Source of the DNA: Pseudomonas sp. GL-B-19
Lineage (GTDB): Bacteria; Pseudomonadota; Gammaproteobacteria; Pseudomonadales; Pseudomonadaceae
Reading direction: 5' to 3'
DNA length: 64,000 nucleotides
Assembly: GCF_019956415.1 (NCBI RefSeq)
Contig: NZ_JAHBDK010000016.1
Span: 62,001 to 126,000 of the forward strand
Under the pieces are notes generated by a model. It worked only from the letters and a program-made list of their open reading frames with translations, was not told the origin of the DNA and did not search any database. The first letter of the stretch is position 1, and each line of letters opens with the position of its first letter. This document shows, piece after piece, positions 56,161-64,000 of the stretch. The translations under genes were made by a program, and so were the position numbers.

Positions 56161-56484
56161 TCAGATGTTGAAGCTTTCGCCGCAGCCACATTCACCGCGC
56201 ACGTTAGGGTTGTTGAACTTGAAGCCTTCGTTCAACCCTTCCTTGACGAAATCGAGCTCAGTGCCGTCCAGGTAGGCCAGGCTTTTCGGGTCGATAATCA
56301 CTTTTTCACCGTGACTTTCGAACACCTGATCCTCTGCAACCACCTCGTCGACAAACTCCAGCACGTAGGCAAGGCCGGAACAGCCTGTGGTGCGAACACC
56401 CAGACGAATCCCTTCACCTTTGCCGCGCCCGTCGAGGGAGCGCCGCACGTGTCGAGCAGCCGCTTCTGTCATGCTGATAGCCAT
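56161..56484 (-). CDS. iscA: A-type Fe-S carrier IscA
   Basis: 107 residues from ATG 56484 (AAGGAG ribosome site). Conserved cysteines C35 (TTGCSGLAY), C99 and C101 (GECGCGESF) form the cluster site. It carries clusters from IscU to apoproteins. Nine base pairs separate it from hscB and 34 from iscU. Confidence 0.96.
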   Translation of the reverse strand: MAISMTEAAARHVRRSLDGRGKGEGIRLGVRTTGCSGLAYVLEFVDEVVAEDQVFESHGEKVIIDPKSLAYLDGTELDFVKEGLNEGFKFNNPNVRGECGCGESFNI

Positions 56485-56518
56485 CGGTGACTCCTTACTC
56501 GTCGCCAAAACCTGAAAG

Positions 56519-56905
56519 TCAGATCAAGCCTTTCTTCTGCTTGTAGTCGCGAACGGCCGCTTTGATAGCGTCTTCAGCGAGCACGGAGCAGTGAATTTTC
56601 ACTGGCGGCAGGGCCAGTTCTTCAGCCAGCTGAGTGTTCTTGATGGTCTCTGCTTCATCCAGAGTCTTGCCTTTCATCCACTCGGTCGCCAGGGAGCTGG
56701 AGGCGATAGCCGAACCGCAACCGTAGGTCTTGAACTTGGCGTCTTCGATGATGCCTTGCTCGTTGACCTTGATTTGCAGGCGCATAACGTCGCCGCACGC
56801 TGGAGCGCCGACCATGCCGGTGCCGACATCAGGATCTTCCGCGTCCATCTTGCCGACGTTGCGCGGGTTTTCGTAGTGGTCGATGACCTTTTCGCTGTAA
56901 GCCAT
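56519..56905 (-). CDS. iscU: Fe-S cluster scaffold IscU
   Basis: 128 residues. Ligand cysteines C37, C63 and C106 with the neighbouring Asp (ACGD) are all present, as is the HscA-binding LPPVK motif at 99-103. Clusters are built here from sulfur delivered by IscS. Residue numbering matches E. coli IscU closely. Confidence 0.97.
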   Translation of the reverse strand: MAYSEKVIDHYENPRNVGKMDAEDPDVGTGMVGAPACGDVMRLQIKVNEQGIIEDAKFKTYGCGSAIASSSLATEWMKGKTLDEAETIKNTQLAEELALPPVKIHCSVLAEDAIKAAVRDYKQKKGLI

Positions 56906-56990
56906 GATGCTTATTCCTCACTCATCAGAGAGTCGCTCTTTAAGCCCTGCAGACCTTGGTTTTACAGGGCCGGTTCGCGGCGACTTGAAA

Positions 56991-58205
56991 TCAGTGTGCC
57001 GCCCACTCGATTTTCGAAATGTCGACACCGTCTTTGTACATGTCCCACAGCGGCGACAAAGTGCGCAGCTTGGTAACGGCCTCGCAGACTTTCTGCGCGG
57101 CATAGTCGATTTCTTCTTCGGTGGTGAAACGGCCGAAGGTGAAGCGAATCGAGCTGTGTGCCAGTTCGTCGTTGCGGCCCAGGGCGCGCAGTACGTACGA
57201 AGGCTCCAGGGAAGCCGAGGTGCAGGCCGAACCGGACGAAACAGCCAGATCCTTGAGTGCCATGATCAGCGACTCGCCTTCAACGTAGTTGAAGCTCAGG
57301 TTCAGGTTGTGCGGTACGCGGGCGGTCATGCTGCCGTTGATGTACAGCTCTTCCAGGCCTTCGACCTGCTTGAAGAAGCGGTCGCTCAGGGCTTTGATAC
57401 GGACGTTTTCGGCAGCCATGTCTTCTTTGGCTACGCGGAAGGCTTCACCCATGCCGACAATCTGGTGGGTCGCCAGGGTGCCGGAACGCATGCCACGCTC
57501 GTGGCCGCCGCCGTGCATGGTCGCTTCGATGCGAACACGCGGCTTGCGGCTGACGTACAGCGCGCCGATGCCTTTAGGGCCGTAGGTTTTGTGTGCGGAG
57601 AAGGACATCATGTCGACTTTCAGCTTCGACAGGTCGATGTCGACCTTGCCGGTGGACTGAGCGGCGTCGACGTGGAACAGGATGCCCTTGGAACGGGTCA
57701 GTTCGCCGATGGCTGCGATGTCGTTGATGGTGCCGATTTCGTTGTTCACGTGCATGACCGAAACCAGGATGGTGTCGTCACGCAGCTCGGCTTCGATCAT
57801 CTCTGGAGTGACCAGACCGTCAGTGCGCGGCTCGATGTAGGTGACTTCGAAACCTTCACGCTCCAGTTGGCGCATGGTGTCGAGGACAGCCTTGTGCTCA
57901 ATCTTGGTGGTGATCAGGTGTTTGCCTTTGGTCGCATAGAAATGCGCCGCACCCTTGATTGCCAGGTTGTCGGATTCAGTTGCGCCGGAGGTCCAGACGA
58001 TTTCACGCGGATCGGCGTTAACCAGGTCTGCGACCTGACGACGAGCGTTTTCGACGGACTCTTCGGCTTTCCAGCCGAACACGTGGGAACGGGACGCCGG
58101 GTTACCGAAGTTTCCGTCAACCAGCAGGCATTCACTCATTTTTTGCGCAACACGCGGATCAACCGGGGTGGTCGCAGAGTAATCAAGGTAAATCGGCAAT
58201 TTCAT
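56991..58205 (-). CDS. iscS: Cysteine desulfurase IscS
   Basis: 404 residues. PLP lysine K206 ([12 protein letters not shown]), the active-site cysteine C328 in SGSACTSAS, and the N-terminal [15 protein letters not shown] are in the positions of E. coli IscS. It releases sulfur from cysteine as persulfide for IscU, tRNA thiolation and other acceptors. It follows iscR by 50 bp and is co-transcribed with it. Confidence 0.98.
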   Translation of the reverse strand: MKLPIYLDYSATTPVDPRVAQKMSECLLVDGNFGNPASRSHVFGWKAEESVENARRQVADLVNADPREIVWTSGATESDNLAIKGAAHFYATKGKHLITTKIEHKAVLDTMRQLEREGFEVTYIEPRTDGLVTPEMIEAELRDDTILVSVMHVNNEIGTINDIAAIGELTRSKGILFHVDAAQSTGKVDIDLSKLKVDMMSFSAHKTYGPKGIGALYVSRKPRVRIEATMHGGGHERGMRSGTLATHQIVGMGEAFRVAKEDMAAENVRIKALSDRFFKQVEGLEELYINGSMTARVPHNLNLSFNYVEGESLIMALKDLAVSSGSACTSASLEPSYVLRALGRNDELAHSSIRFTFGRFTTEEEIDYAAQKVCEAVTKLRTLSPLWDMYKDGVDISKIEWAAH

Positions 58206-58255
58206 GGACTATCTCCTAAATCAGGCTGGCTGGCGTGCCGTTAGCTCTCTGGCTG

Positions 58256-58747
58256 TCATTCGACGGCTGACGCTTCAATCTTGTCCAGGCGTGGCGCCTT
58301 GCTGTTGCAACGACGCTGGTCCTGACGCTGGGCTACTTCTTGCACCTCACGGCGAGTCACAAGGTCAGCCAAGCTGATACCGCTCAGAAATTCGTGAATC
58401 TGCAGGCTCAGGTCGCACCACAAGTGGTGAGTCAGGCAAGTGTCGCCGGAATGGCAATCGCCTTGACCCTGGCATTTGGTTGCATCGACCGATTCGTTCA
58501 CCGCATCGATCACCTGGGCGACCTGGATGCCCTGCATGTCGCGGGACAATTGGTAGCCACCGCCCGGCCCCCGGACGCTGGACACCAGATTGCTGCGGCG
58601 CAATTTGGCGAAAAGCTGTTCGAGGTAGGACAGGGAGATGCCTTGGCGCTCGGAGATATCGGCCAGGGACACCGGCCCGTGCTGCGCGTGCAACGCCAGA
58701 TCAAGCATGGCGGTCACGGCGTATCGGCCTTTTGTAGTCAGTCGCAT
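58256..58747 (-). CDS. iscR: Fe-S cluster-responsive repressor IscR
   Basis: 163 residues from ATG 58747. Rrf2-family winged helix ([49 protein letters not shown]) and cluster ligands C92, C98, C104 with H107. With a [2Fe-2S] cluster it represses the isc operon; the apo form regulates other genes. Two matching operator sites lie in its promoter. A TTG two codons upstream also opens the frame but the family starts MRLT. Confidence 0.97.
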   Translation of the reverse strand: MRLTTKGRYAVTAMLDLALHAQHGPVSLADISERQGISLSYLEQLFAKLRRSNLVSSVRGPGGGYQLSRDMQGIQVAQVIDAVNESVDATKCQGQGDCHSGDTCLTHHLWCDLSLQIHEFLSGISLADLVTRREVQEVAQRQDQRRCNSKAPRLDKIEASAVE

Positions 58748-58778
58748 GGACAATTACCACGGAGTTCGGAATGGGGCG

Positions 58779-58807
58779 AGTATGCAATTCCCGAGTATTT
58801 AAGTCAA
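58779..58807 (-). promoter_or_regulatory. Promoter of the isc operon
   Basis: On the minus strand TTGACT (58807-58802) and CATACT (58784-58779) are separated by 17 bp, about 31 bp before the iscR ATG. The IscR sites overlap the -35 box and spacer. Confidence 0.78.
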
Positions 58808-58811
58808 CTAT
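58787..58811 (-). promoter_or_regulatory. IscR type 1 operator, proximal
   Basis: Minus strand ATAGTTGACT-taaa-TACTCGGGAAT matches the type 1 IscR consensus closely, as in the E. coli iscR promoter, and covers the promoter -35 region. Confidence 0.78.
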
Positions 58812-58834
58812 AAGACCTAGTACTTTAGTCAGGT
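58810..58834 (-). promoter_or_regulatory. IscR type 1 operator, distal
   Basis: Minus strand ACCTGACT-aaag-TACTAGGTCTTAT resembles a second type 1 IscR site directly upstream of the first. Confidence 0.65.
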
Positions 58835-58905
58835 TTACCCGCAAAAGAGCGGCCGCATCATAGCAAAGGCTGGGCGGTTACAGCCAGCGATTGCGCGTTA
58901 TCGTT

Positions 58906-58972
58906 CATCGCGAGCAGGCTCGCTCCCACATTTGAAATGCGATTCTCTGTGGGAGTTTGCCTGCTCGCGATG
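58906..58972. repeat. REP doublet
   Basis: CATCGCGAGCAGGCTCGCTC at left and GGGAGTTTGCCTGCTCGCGA at right with a few mismatches, between cysE and the isc promoter. Confidence 0.87.
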
Positions 58973-58985
58973 AAGTCGACTCGGT

Positions 58986-59762
58986 CTAGCTGGCCTGACT
59001 CTGATCCTTGTCCTTCACGCAGGCAAAGTCTTCGTCACGCAGCTCAGGCAGATCTTTGGCGCAGTAGTTACTACCCAGATCCTTCAAAGCCCCGCACATC
59101 CCCTCCAGACGACCATCGACCGCCTGCAAGTGATCCAGCAGCTGACCAATGGCACGCGCCACCGGGTCAGGCATGTCTTCGCCGACACCGTAGGCATCGA
59201 AGCCGATTTTCTCGGCCATGGCTTTACGCTTGGCATCCTGCTCGTCATCGGACTTGACGATGATCCGCCCCGGAATCCCGACGACCGTCGCACCGGCTGG
59301 CACCGCTTTGGTCACCACGGCATTAGAACCGACCTTGGCACCAGCGCCGACGGTAAACGGGCCAAGCACCTTGGCACCCGCCCCGACTACCACGCCATCT
59401 TCAAGGGTCGGATGACGCTTGCCCTTGTTCCAGCTGGTACCGCCCAGTGTCACGCCTTGATAAAGGGTGACGTCATTGCCGATCTCGGCGGTTTCACCAA
59501 TGACGATGCCCATTCCGTGATCAATAAAGAAACGACGACCCACCTTGGCGCCCGGATGGATCTCGATCCCGGTCAACCAGCGACCGAAGTTCGACACCAG
59601 CCGCGCCAGCCATTTCAGCTCCGCGCGCCACAGCATCGCGGATAGACGATGGATCCAGATGGCGTGCATGCCCGGGTAGCACGTCAGAACTTCAAAGGCG
59701 TTGCGCGCTGCCGGATCACGATGGAAAACACTCTGAATATCTTCACGCAAACGCTCGAACAT
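58986..59762 (-). CDS. cysE: Serine O-acetyltransferase
   Basis: 258 residues. N-terminal helical domain and C-terminal left-handed beta helix of hexapeptide repeats ([38 protein letters not shown]). It acetylates serine, the first step of cysteine synthesis, supplying the sulfur donor for IscS. It is 2 bp downstream of trmJ and upstream of iscR, the usual trmJ-cysE-iscR order. The C-terminal tail after the repeats is longer than that of E. coli CysE. Confidence 0.94.
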   Translation of the reverse strand: MFERLREDIQSVFHRDPAARNAFEVLTCYPGMHAIWIHRLSAMLWRAELKWLARLVSNFGRWLTGIEIHPGAKVGRRFFIDHGMGIVIGETAEIGNDVTLYQGVTLGGTSWNKGKRHPTLEDGVVVGAGAKVLGPFTVGAGAKVGSNAVVTKAVPAGATVVGIPGRIIVKSDDEQDAKRKAMAEKIGFDAYGVGEDMPDPVARAIGQLLDHLQAVDGRLEGMCGALKDLGSNYCAKDLPELRDEDFACVKDKDQSQAS

Positions 59763-59764
59763 TT

Positions 59765-60535
59765 TTAATCCTTCCGCTTTAGAAGCTCGCCACGGGCCGC
59801 TTTTTGGGTTTCCGTGAGGATGCCACGCAATATATTCATTTCCGCCCGGCTGACCGAGCTACGTCCGTACAACCGGCGCAGGCGCGCCATCAAGTGCCGC
59901 GGTTTTTCCGGATCGAGGAATTCGATGGCCACCAGGGTTTGTTCCAGGTGCTCATAAAATCGCTCCAGCTCATCCATGGTCGCCAGCTCTCCACTTTTGG
60001 TGGACGCCACTTCATCCTTCTCGACCTTGCTCGGCTGCCCTTGGGCCGCCAGCCAGGACATGCGCACTTCATAACCCAACACCTGCACCGCCGCCCCAAG
60101 GTTCAGCGAACTGAACTCAGGGTCCGAGGGGATGTGCACGTGATAATGACATCGCTGCAGCTCTTCATTGGTCAGGCCGGAATCTTCACGACCAAACACC
60201 AAGGCAATCTCGGCCCCCTGCCCGGCCTCTTCCACCACTTTCACACCGCATTCGCGGGGATCGAGCAACGGCCAGGGAATGCGCCGGTCACGCGCACTGG
60301 TGCCGAGCACCAGATTGCAGCCGACCAAGGCATCTTCCAAGGTGGCGACGACTTGCGCGTTTTCAAGGATATCCCCGGCACCGGAAGCACGGGCGTCAGC
60401 TTCGTGATGCGGGAATAACCGCGGCTCAACCAGCACCAGCCGCGACAGGCCCATGTTCTTCATGGCACGCGCAGCCCCGCCGATGTTGCCGGGATGGCTG
60501 GTATTGACCAGGACGACACGAATGTTATGCAGCAC
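59765..60535 (-). CDS. trmJ: tRNA (cytidine/uridine-2'-O-)-methyltransferase TrmJ
   Basis: 256 residues of the SPOUT fold: motif 1 [21 protein letters not shown], motif 2 [18 protein letters not shown], motif 3 [22 protein letters not shown], the knotted SAM site. A C-terminal helical extension is typical of TrmJ. It methylates ribose 32 of several tRNAs. It is divergent from suhB across 145 bp and adjacent to cysE, the arrangement known in Pseudomonas. Confidence 0.95.
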   Translation of the reverse strand: MLHNIRVVLVNTSHPGNIGGAARAMKNMGLSRLVLVEPRLFPHHEADARASGAGDILENAQVVATLEDALVGCNLVLGTSARDRRIPWPLLDPRECGVKVVEEAGQGAEIALVFGREDSGLTNEELQRCHYHVHIPSDPEFSSLNLGAAVQVLGYEVRMSWLAAQGQPSKVEKDEVASTKSGELATMDELERFYEHLEQTLVAIEFLDPEKPRHLMARLRRLYGRSSVSRAEMNILRGILTETQKAARGELLKRKD

Positions 60536-60623
60536 GGGAGGCGCTCTCGAACACAGAAATTGGAGCCGAATCTTACAGTTCCTACTACCGTTAAGCTATG
60601 AAAGCGAACACCGACCTTCACCT

Positions 60624-60651
60624 GTAGAAAAGTTCTGATAGAATGCCCGGC
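60624..60651 (+). promoter_or_regulatory. Probable suhB promoter
   Basis: TTCACC (about 60618-60623) and TAGAAT (about 60640-60645) with a 16-bp spacer, roughly 35 bp before the suhB ATG. Fair match only. Confidence 0.4.
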
Positions 60652-60680
60652 TTTCTTTAACAACCTTAGGTGACACATCC

Positions 60681-61499
60681 ATGCAGCCCATGCTGAATAT
60701 CGCGCTGCGCGCCGCCCGCAGCGCCAGTGAATTGATTTTCCGCTCCATCGAGCGCCTGGATACCATCAAGGTCGACGAAAAAGACGCCAAGGATTATGTA
60801 TCCGAGGTGGATCGCGCCGCCGAACAGAAAATCATTGATGCGCTGCGCAAGGCCTACCCGAATCACTCGATCCTGGGTGAAGAAACCGGCATGCACGCCG
60901 GCAACGGCATCGAAGGCGAAGAGTACCTGTGGATCATCGATCCGCTGGACGGCACCACCAACTTCCTGCGCGGCATTCCTCACTTCGCTGTCAGCATTGC
61001 CTGCAAATACCGCGGTCGCCTGGAACACGCTGTTGTTCTGGACCCGGTTCGCCAGGAAGAATTCACCGCCAGCCGTGGTCGCGGCGCTCAACTGAACGGT
61101 CGTCGCCTGCGCGTCAGCGGCCGCACCAGCCTGGACGGCGCCCTGCTGGGTACCGGCTTCCCGTTCCGTGACGACCAGATGGACAACCTCGAAAACTACC
61201 TGGGCATGTTCCGCGCCCTGGTTGGCCAGACCGCCGGAATCCGCCGTGCCGGCTCGGCAAGCCTGGACCTGGCCTACGTGGCCGCCGGTCGTTTCGACGC
61301 ATTCTGGGAGTCGGGGCTGTCCGAGTGGGACATGGCCGCAGGCGCCCTGCTGATCCAGGAAGCCGGTGGCTTGATCAGCGACTTCACCGGCGGTCACGAC
61401 TTCCTTGAAAAAGGCCACGTCGTTGCCGGCAACACCAAATGCTTCAAAGCAGTGCTGACGGCTATCCAGCCGCACCTGCCGCCTTCGCTGAAGCGCTAA
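60681..61499 (+). CDS. suhB: Inositol-1-monophosphatase SuhB
   Basis: 272 residues with the metal sites of the family: GEETG (HSILGEETGMHAG), WIIDPLDGTTNFLRGIPHF and the C-terminal SEWDMAAGALLIQEAGG. SuhB hydrolyses inositol phosphates and in Gammaproteobacteria also joins the NusB/NusE complex controlling rRNA transcription; in Pseudomonas it influences virulence regulation. Divergent from trmJ and followed by a strong terminator. Confidence 0.95.
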   Translation: MQPMLNIALRAARSASELIFRSIERLDTIKVDEKDAKDYVSEVDRAAEQKIIDALRKAYPNHSILGEETGMHAGNGIEGEEYLWIIDPLDGTTNFLRGIPHFAVSIACKYRGRLEHAVVLDPVRQEEFTASRGRGAQLNGRRLRVSGRTSLDGALLGTGFPFRDDQMDNLENYLGMFRALVGQTAGIRRAGSASLDLAYVAAGRFDAFWESGLSEWDMAAGALLIQEAGGLISDFTGGHDFLEKGHVVAGNTKCFKAVLTAIQPHLPPSLKR

Positions 61500-61515
61500 G
61501 CGTCCAGCGACAAAC

Positions 61516-61541
61516 AAAGCACCCTTCGGGGTGCTTTTTTT
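61516..61541 (+). terminator. Terminator after suhB
   Basis: AAAGCACCC-ttcg-GGGTGCTTT then T residues; a TTCG-capped nine-pair stem. Confidence 0.93.
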
Positions 61542-61578
61542 ATGCCTGGAATCCGCCCCCACAAACACCAAGGAACTA

Positions 61579-61666
61579 TTGTGGGAGCGAGCCCGCTCGC
61601 GATGGCGGCCTCACATCCAACATCAATGTTGATTGATCGACCGCTATCGCGAGCAGGCTCCCACAA
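61579..61666. repeat. REP doublet
   Basis: Arms beginning TTGTGGGAGCGAGCCCGCTC and ending GCAGGCTCCCACAA, with a small deletion in the right arm. Confidence 0.85.
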
Positions 61667-61696
61667 GGATTGATGGCGACACATAAATCGCGGGCA

Positions 61697-61727
61697 CAAA
61701 AAAAGCACCTCGAAAGGTGCTTCTTTT
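61697..61727 (-). terminator. Terminator after the glycine-zipper gene
   Basis: AAGCACCT-cgaa-AGGTGCTT (61703-61722) with A-run on one side and T-run on the other, so it can work on both strands. Confidence 0.87.
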
Positions 61728-61747
61728 TGAATCTGAAACCTGAGTAT

Positions 61748-62296
61748 TTAGCGATTCTCGTCGTTCTGCGTAAGGATCAGCTTTCCTTCCTTGTCGACCG
61801 GAATCTGGTTACCCGGATCGCGATCCATCCGCACCTTGCCTTCCTTGCCATCCAGCGAATACCGGACATCGTAGCCAACGACCTTGTCGCTGATGTCATT
61901 CACTGTATTGCAGCGAGTTTGGGTCGTGGTGTAGGTGTCACGCTCTTGCATGCCTTCCTGAACCTTGTTGCCCGCATAACCACCGCCGACAGCGCCCGCG
62001 ACCGTAGCAATTTTCTTGCCGGAGCCGCCGCCGACCTGATTACCCAGCAGACCACCCGCTAATGCACCGACCACCGTACCGGCAATCTGGTGCTGATCTT
62101 TGACCGGCGCCTGCCGAGTCACGGTTACGTCCTTGCAAACTTCACGTGGCGTCTTGATCTGTGTCTTGACCGGTTCAACGGCTAGTACTTGCGCATACTC
62201 AGGGCCGCTTTTAACCAGGTTGTAGGTGGCAACAGCACCCCCGGCAGTCACACCGACAGCACCCAAAACCGCACCAACCAACATCGACTTGTTCAC
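61748..62296 (-). CDS. Glycine-zipper 2TM-domain protein
   Basis: 182 residues. An N-terminal hydrophobic segment (MLVGAVLGAVGVTAGGAVATY) and a central glycine-zipper pair (IAGTVVGALAGGLLGNQVGGGSGKKIATVAGAVGGGYAGNKV), as in SlyB/Rickettsia 17-kDa-type envelope proteins. No lipobox cysteine is present, so it is probably held by the N-terminal helix. The C-terminal half (GYDVRYSLDGKEGKVRMDRDPGNQIPV) is a small beta domain common in such proteins. Exact role in the envelope unknown. It is transcribed alone between two terminators. Confidence 0.85.
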   Translation of the reverse strand: MNKSMLVGAVLGAVGVTAGGAVATYNLVKSGPEYAQVLAVEPVKTQIKTPREVCKDVTVTRQAPVKDQHQIAGTVVGALAGGLLGNQVGGGSGKKIATVAGAVGGGYAGNKVQEGMQERDTYTTTQTRCNTVNDISDKVVGYDVRYSLDGKEGKVRMDRDPGNQIPVDKEGKLILTQNDENR

Positions 62297-62355
62297 ATGA
62301 ACCTCCTGACCATCACATGCGGGGCAAGCCCGCGCTTCTCCCAGCCTTGGAGCAC

Positions 62356-62389
62356 AAAAAAAGGCGCGAGTTCAACTCGCGCCTTTTTT
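62356..62389 (-). terminator. Terminator after secF
   Basis: GGCGCGAGT-tca-ACTCGCGCC (62363-62383) with A7 before and T6 after; symmetric. Confidence 0.93.
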
Positions 62390-62415
62390 GGCTGACAACG
62401 GGAAAACGATGGCCG

Positions 62416-63330
62416 TTATGGGCGGTCGTCGACTTCCTTCTCGGTCGCCGCAGGAGGAATCAAATCCTCGCTGCTGAGGTTCAGCCAGATCAGCACCACG
62501 TTCGCGATGTAGATCGACGAGTAAGTACCCGCCAGAACACCGATGAACAGCGCAATGGAGAAGCCGAACAGGTTGTCGCCACCGAAGAACAGCAGGGCCG
62601 CAATCGCCAGCAACGTCGAAATCGAGGTCGCCATGGTCCGCAGCAGGGTTTGCGTGGTCGAGATGTTGATGTTCTCGATCAGGGTCGCCTTGCGCAGTAC
62701 ACGGAAGTTCTCGCGAACCCGGTCAAATACCACGATGGTGTCGTTGAGCGAGTAACCAATGATCGCCAGTACCGCCGCCAATACCGTCAGATCGAAAGTG
62801 ATCTGGAAGAACGACAGAATACCGATGGTCACGATCACGTCGTGGATCAACGAAACAATGGCACCAACTGCAAACTTCCACTGAAAGCGGAACGCCAGGT
62901 AGATCAGGATACCGCCCAGCGCCATCAGCATGCCGAGGCCGCCCTGGTCGCGCAGTTCTTCACCGACCTGCGGGCCGACGAACTCTACGCGCTTGACCTG
63001 CGCCGGGTTATCGCCGCCGACCTTTTGCAAGGCCTCGGCCACCTGGTGACCCAGTTGCGGGTCTTCACCTGGCATACGCACCAGCAGATCGGTGGTTGCA
63101 CCGAAGTTCTGCACGATGGCCTCGTGATAACCGGCGGTAACCAGTTGCTCACGCACCTTGGTGACGTCGGCCGGACGTTCGTAGGTCAGCTCGATGAGCG
63201 TACCGCCGGTGAAGTCCAGGCCCCAGTTCATGCCCTTGTGGAAGACGCTGAAAATGGCCAGCGCAGTAAGGAACAATGTGACGCCGAACGCAAAGTTGCG
63301 AACGCCCATGAAGTTGATTGTACGTAACAT
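62416..63330 (-). CDS. secF: Protein translocase accessory subunit SecF
   Basis: 304 residues with six membrane spans and a large periplasmic loop after the first. Diagnostic segments are GLDFTGGTLIEL after span 1, the long loop (EQLVTAGYHEAIVQNFGATTD), and GYSLNDTIVVFDRVRENFR in the fourth to fifth span region. With SecD it uses the proton gradient to complete protein export. It follows secD by 9 bp in the same direction. Confidence 0.96.
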   Translation of the reverse strand: MLRTINFMGVRNFAFGVTLFLTALAIFSVFHKGMNWGLDFTGGTLIELTYERPADVTKVREQLVTAGYHEAIVQNFGATTDLLVRMPGEDPQLGHQVAEALQKVGGDNPAQVKRVEFVGPQVGEELRDQGGLGMLMALGGILIYLAFRFQWKFAVGAIVSLIHDVIVTIGILSFFQITFDLTVLAAVLAIIGYSLNDTIVVFDRVRENFRVLRKATLIENINISTTQTLLRTMATSISTLLAIAALLFFGGDNLFGFSIALFIGVLAGTYSSIYIANVVLIWLNLSSEDLIPPAATEKEVDDRP

Positions 63331-63339
63331 GGCAGCCCC

Positions 63340-64000
63340 TTAAATCCACAACTTCTTGAAGTCACGACCGCCGAAGATCAGGTTGACCATCGCGCGAGTC
63401 ACCATGATGGCCGTGAACATCGAGGTAAAGATCCCGAGGGACATGGTCACTGCGAAACCTTTGACCGGGCCGGTGCCCATCGCAAAGAGAATCCCGCCGA
63501 CCAACAAGGTTGTCAGGTTGGCGTCGAGAATCGCTGTGAATGCCCGGCCGAAGCCTTCGTTGATTGCCCGCTGCACCGTCATGCCCGCCGCGATCTCTTC
63601 ACGGATCCGCGAGAAGATCAGTACGTTGGCGTCGACCGCCATACCCATGGTCAACACGATACCGGCGATACCCGGCAGGGTCAGCGTTGCACCCAGCAAA
63701 GACATCAAGGCCAGCAGCAGCACCATGTTCACCGCCAGAGCGACGGTGGCGATAATGCCGAAGAAGCGGTAGATGGCGATGATGAACAGCGAGACAAACA
63801 GCATGCCCCACAGCGATGCATCGATACCTTTGGTGATGTTGTCGGCACCCAGGCTTGGACCAATGGTGCGTTCTTCAGCGAAGTACATCGGTGCAGCCAG
63901 ACCACCAGCACGCAGCAGCAGTGCCAGCTCGGAAGACTCGCCCTGACCGTTCAGGCCAGTGATACGGAACTGAGCACCCAGCGGCGACTGGATGGTCGCC
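63340..64000 (-). CDS. secD: Protein translocase accessory subunit SecD, C-terminal part
   Basis: The last 219 codons are inside the window; the 5' end lies beyond position 64000 and the frame is open to the edge ([20 protein letters not shown] and [20 protein letters not shown]). Typical SecD features follow: [20 protein letters not shown], five membrane spans and [18 protein letters not shown], the conserved charged motif near span 4. The internal ATG at 63888 is only the first Met in the frame, not the start. Together with SecF it forms the SecDF motor. Confidence 0.95.
   Translation of the reverse strand, partial: ATIQSPLGAQFRITGLNGQGESSELALLLRAGGLAAPMYFAEERTIGPSLGADNITKGIDASLWGMLFVSLFIIAIYRFFGIIATVALAVNMVLLLALMSLLGATLTLPGIAGIVLTMGMAVDANVLIFSRIREEIAAGMTVQRAINEGFGRAFTAILDANLTTLLVGGILFAMGTGPVKGFAVTMSLGIFTSMFTAIMVTRAMVNLIFGGRDFKKLWI

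Overview
The window is chromosomal DNA of a fluorescent-group Pseudomonas. The evidence is the gene content and order (guaB-guaA, the iscR-to-der block, oprB-gcd, cmoA-cmoB, xseA, leuA, secDF), the high GC with typical Pseudomonas codon use, and dense Pseudomonas-type REP doublets (core GCGAGCAGGCTC) in most gaps between transcription units. Most of it is conserved core genome. The accessory or less explained parts are about 0.6-16 kb, 20.3-22.8 kb and 25.2-27.7 kb. I saw no tRNA, rRNA, CRISPR array, prophage or complete insertion sequence.

Layout. 0-0.6 kb: 3' end of a penicillin-binding transglycosylase/transpeptidase. 0.76-5.8 kb: a 1692-residue protein with a toxin-like N-terminus, leucine-rich repeats and a C-terminal NEL-type E3 ubiquitin ligase domain, followed by a nested inverted-repeat element. 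6.1-13.1 kb (minus): a six-gene CS1/alpha-type chaperone-usher fimbrial operon with two paralogous tip-like proteins. 13.6-15.0 kb: a His-rich PadR regulator overlapping a siderophore-interacting ferric reductase. 15.1-16.0 kb: a membrane protein and a VF530-type protein. 16.3-20.3 kb: porin OprB and glucose dehydrogenase Gcd. 20.3-22.8 kb: a tandem duplication of a DUF6124-like gene with its long structured leader, then a cloverleaf-like repeat element. 22.8-27 kb: a second-type Lon protease, chagasin-like inhibitor, lysoplasmalogenase and two small unknown genes that share lux-box-like upstream palindromes. 27.8-29.5 kb: cmoAB. 29.6-34.9 kb (minus): tadA-multicopper oxidase and guaBA. 35-39.4 kb: zinc-ribbon protein, TauE-like exporter, xseA, M23 peptidase and a small unknown protein. 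39.6-43.5 kb: leuA with a candidate attenuator, then an aminotransferase/omega-amidase pair. 43.7-58.8 kb (minus): der, bamB, yfgM-like, hisS, ispG, rodZ, pilF, rlmN, ndk and the ISC iron-sulfur operon behind an IscR-type promoter. 59-64 kb: cysE, trmJ, suhB, a glycine-zipper protein, secF and the C-terminal part of secD.

Functional themes. The isc operon makes Fe-S clusters and sits beside cluster-dependent enzymes (IspG, RlmN). OprB and Gcd together support periplasmic glucose oxidation. The minus-strand aminotransferase and YafV-type amidase overlap, which fits repair of 2-oxo-4-methylthiobutanoate-linked amides. The most unusual signal is the pair of leader RNAs before the DUF6124-like genes: six helices can be drawn, and at least three keep pairing through compensatory base changes between the copies. 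A Shine-Dalgarno-masking hairpin also competes with one of these helices. Start codons were moved inward from the longest open frame where a ribosome site, gene overlap or family knowledge favoured it. All assignments are from reading the sequence; no database search was possible.
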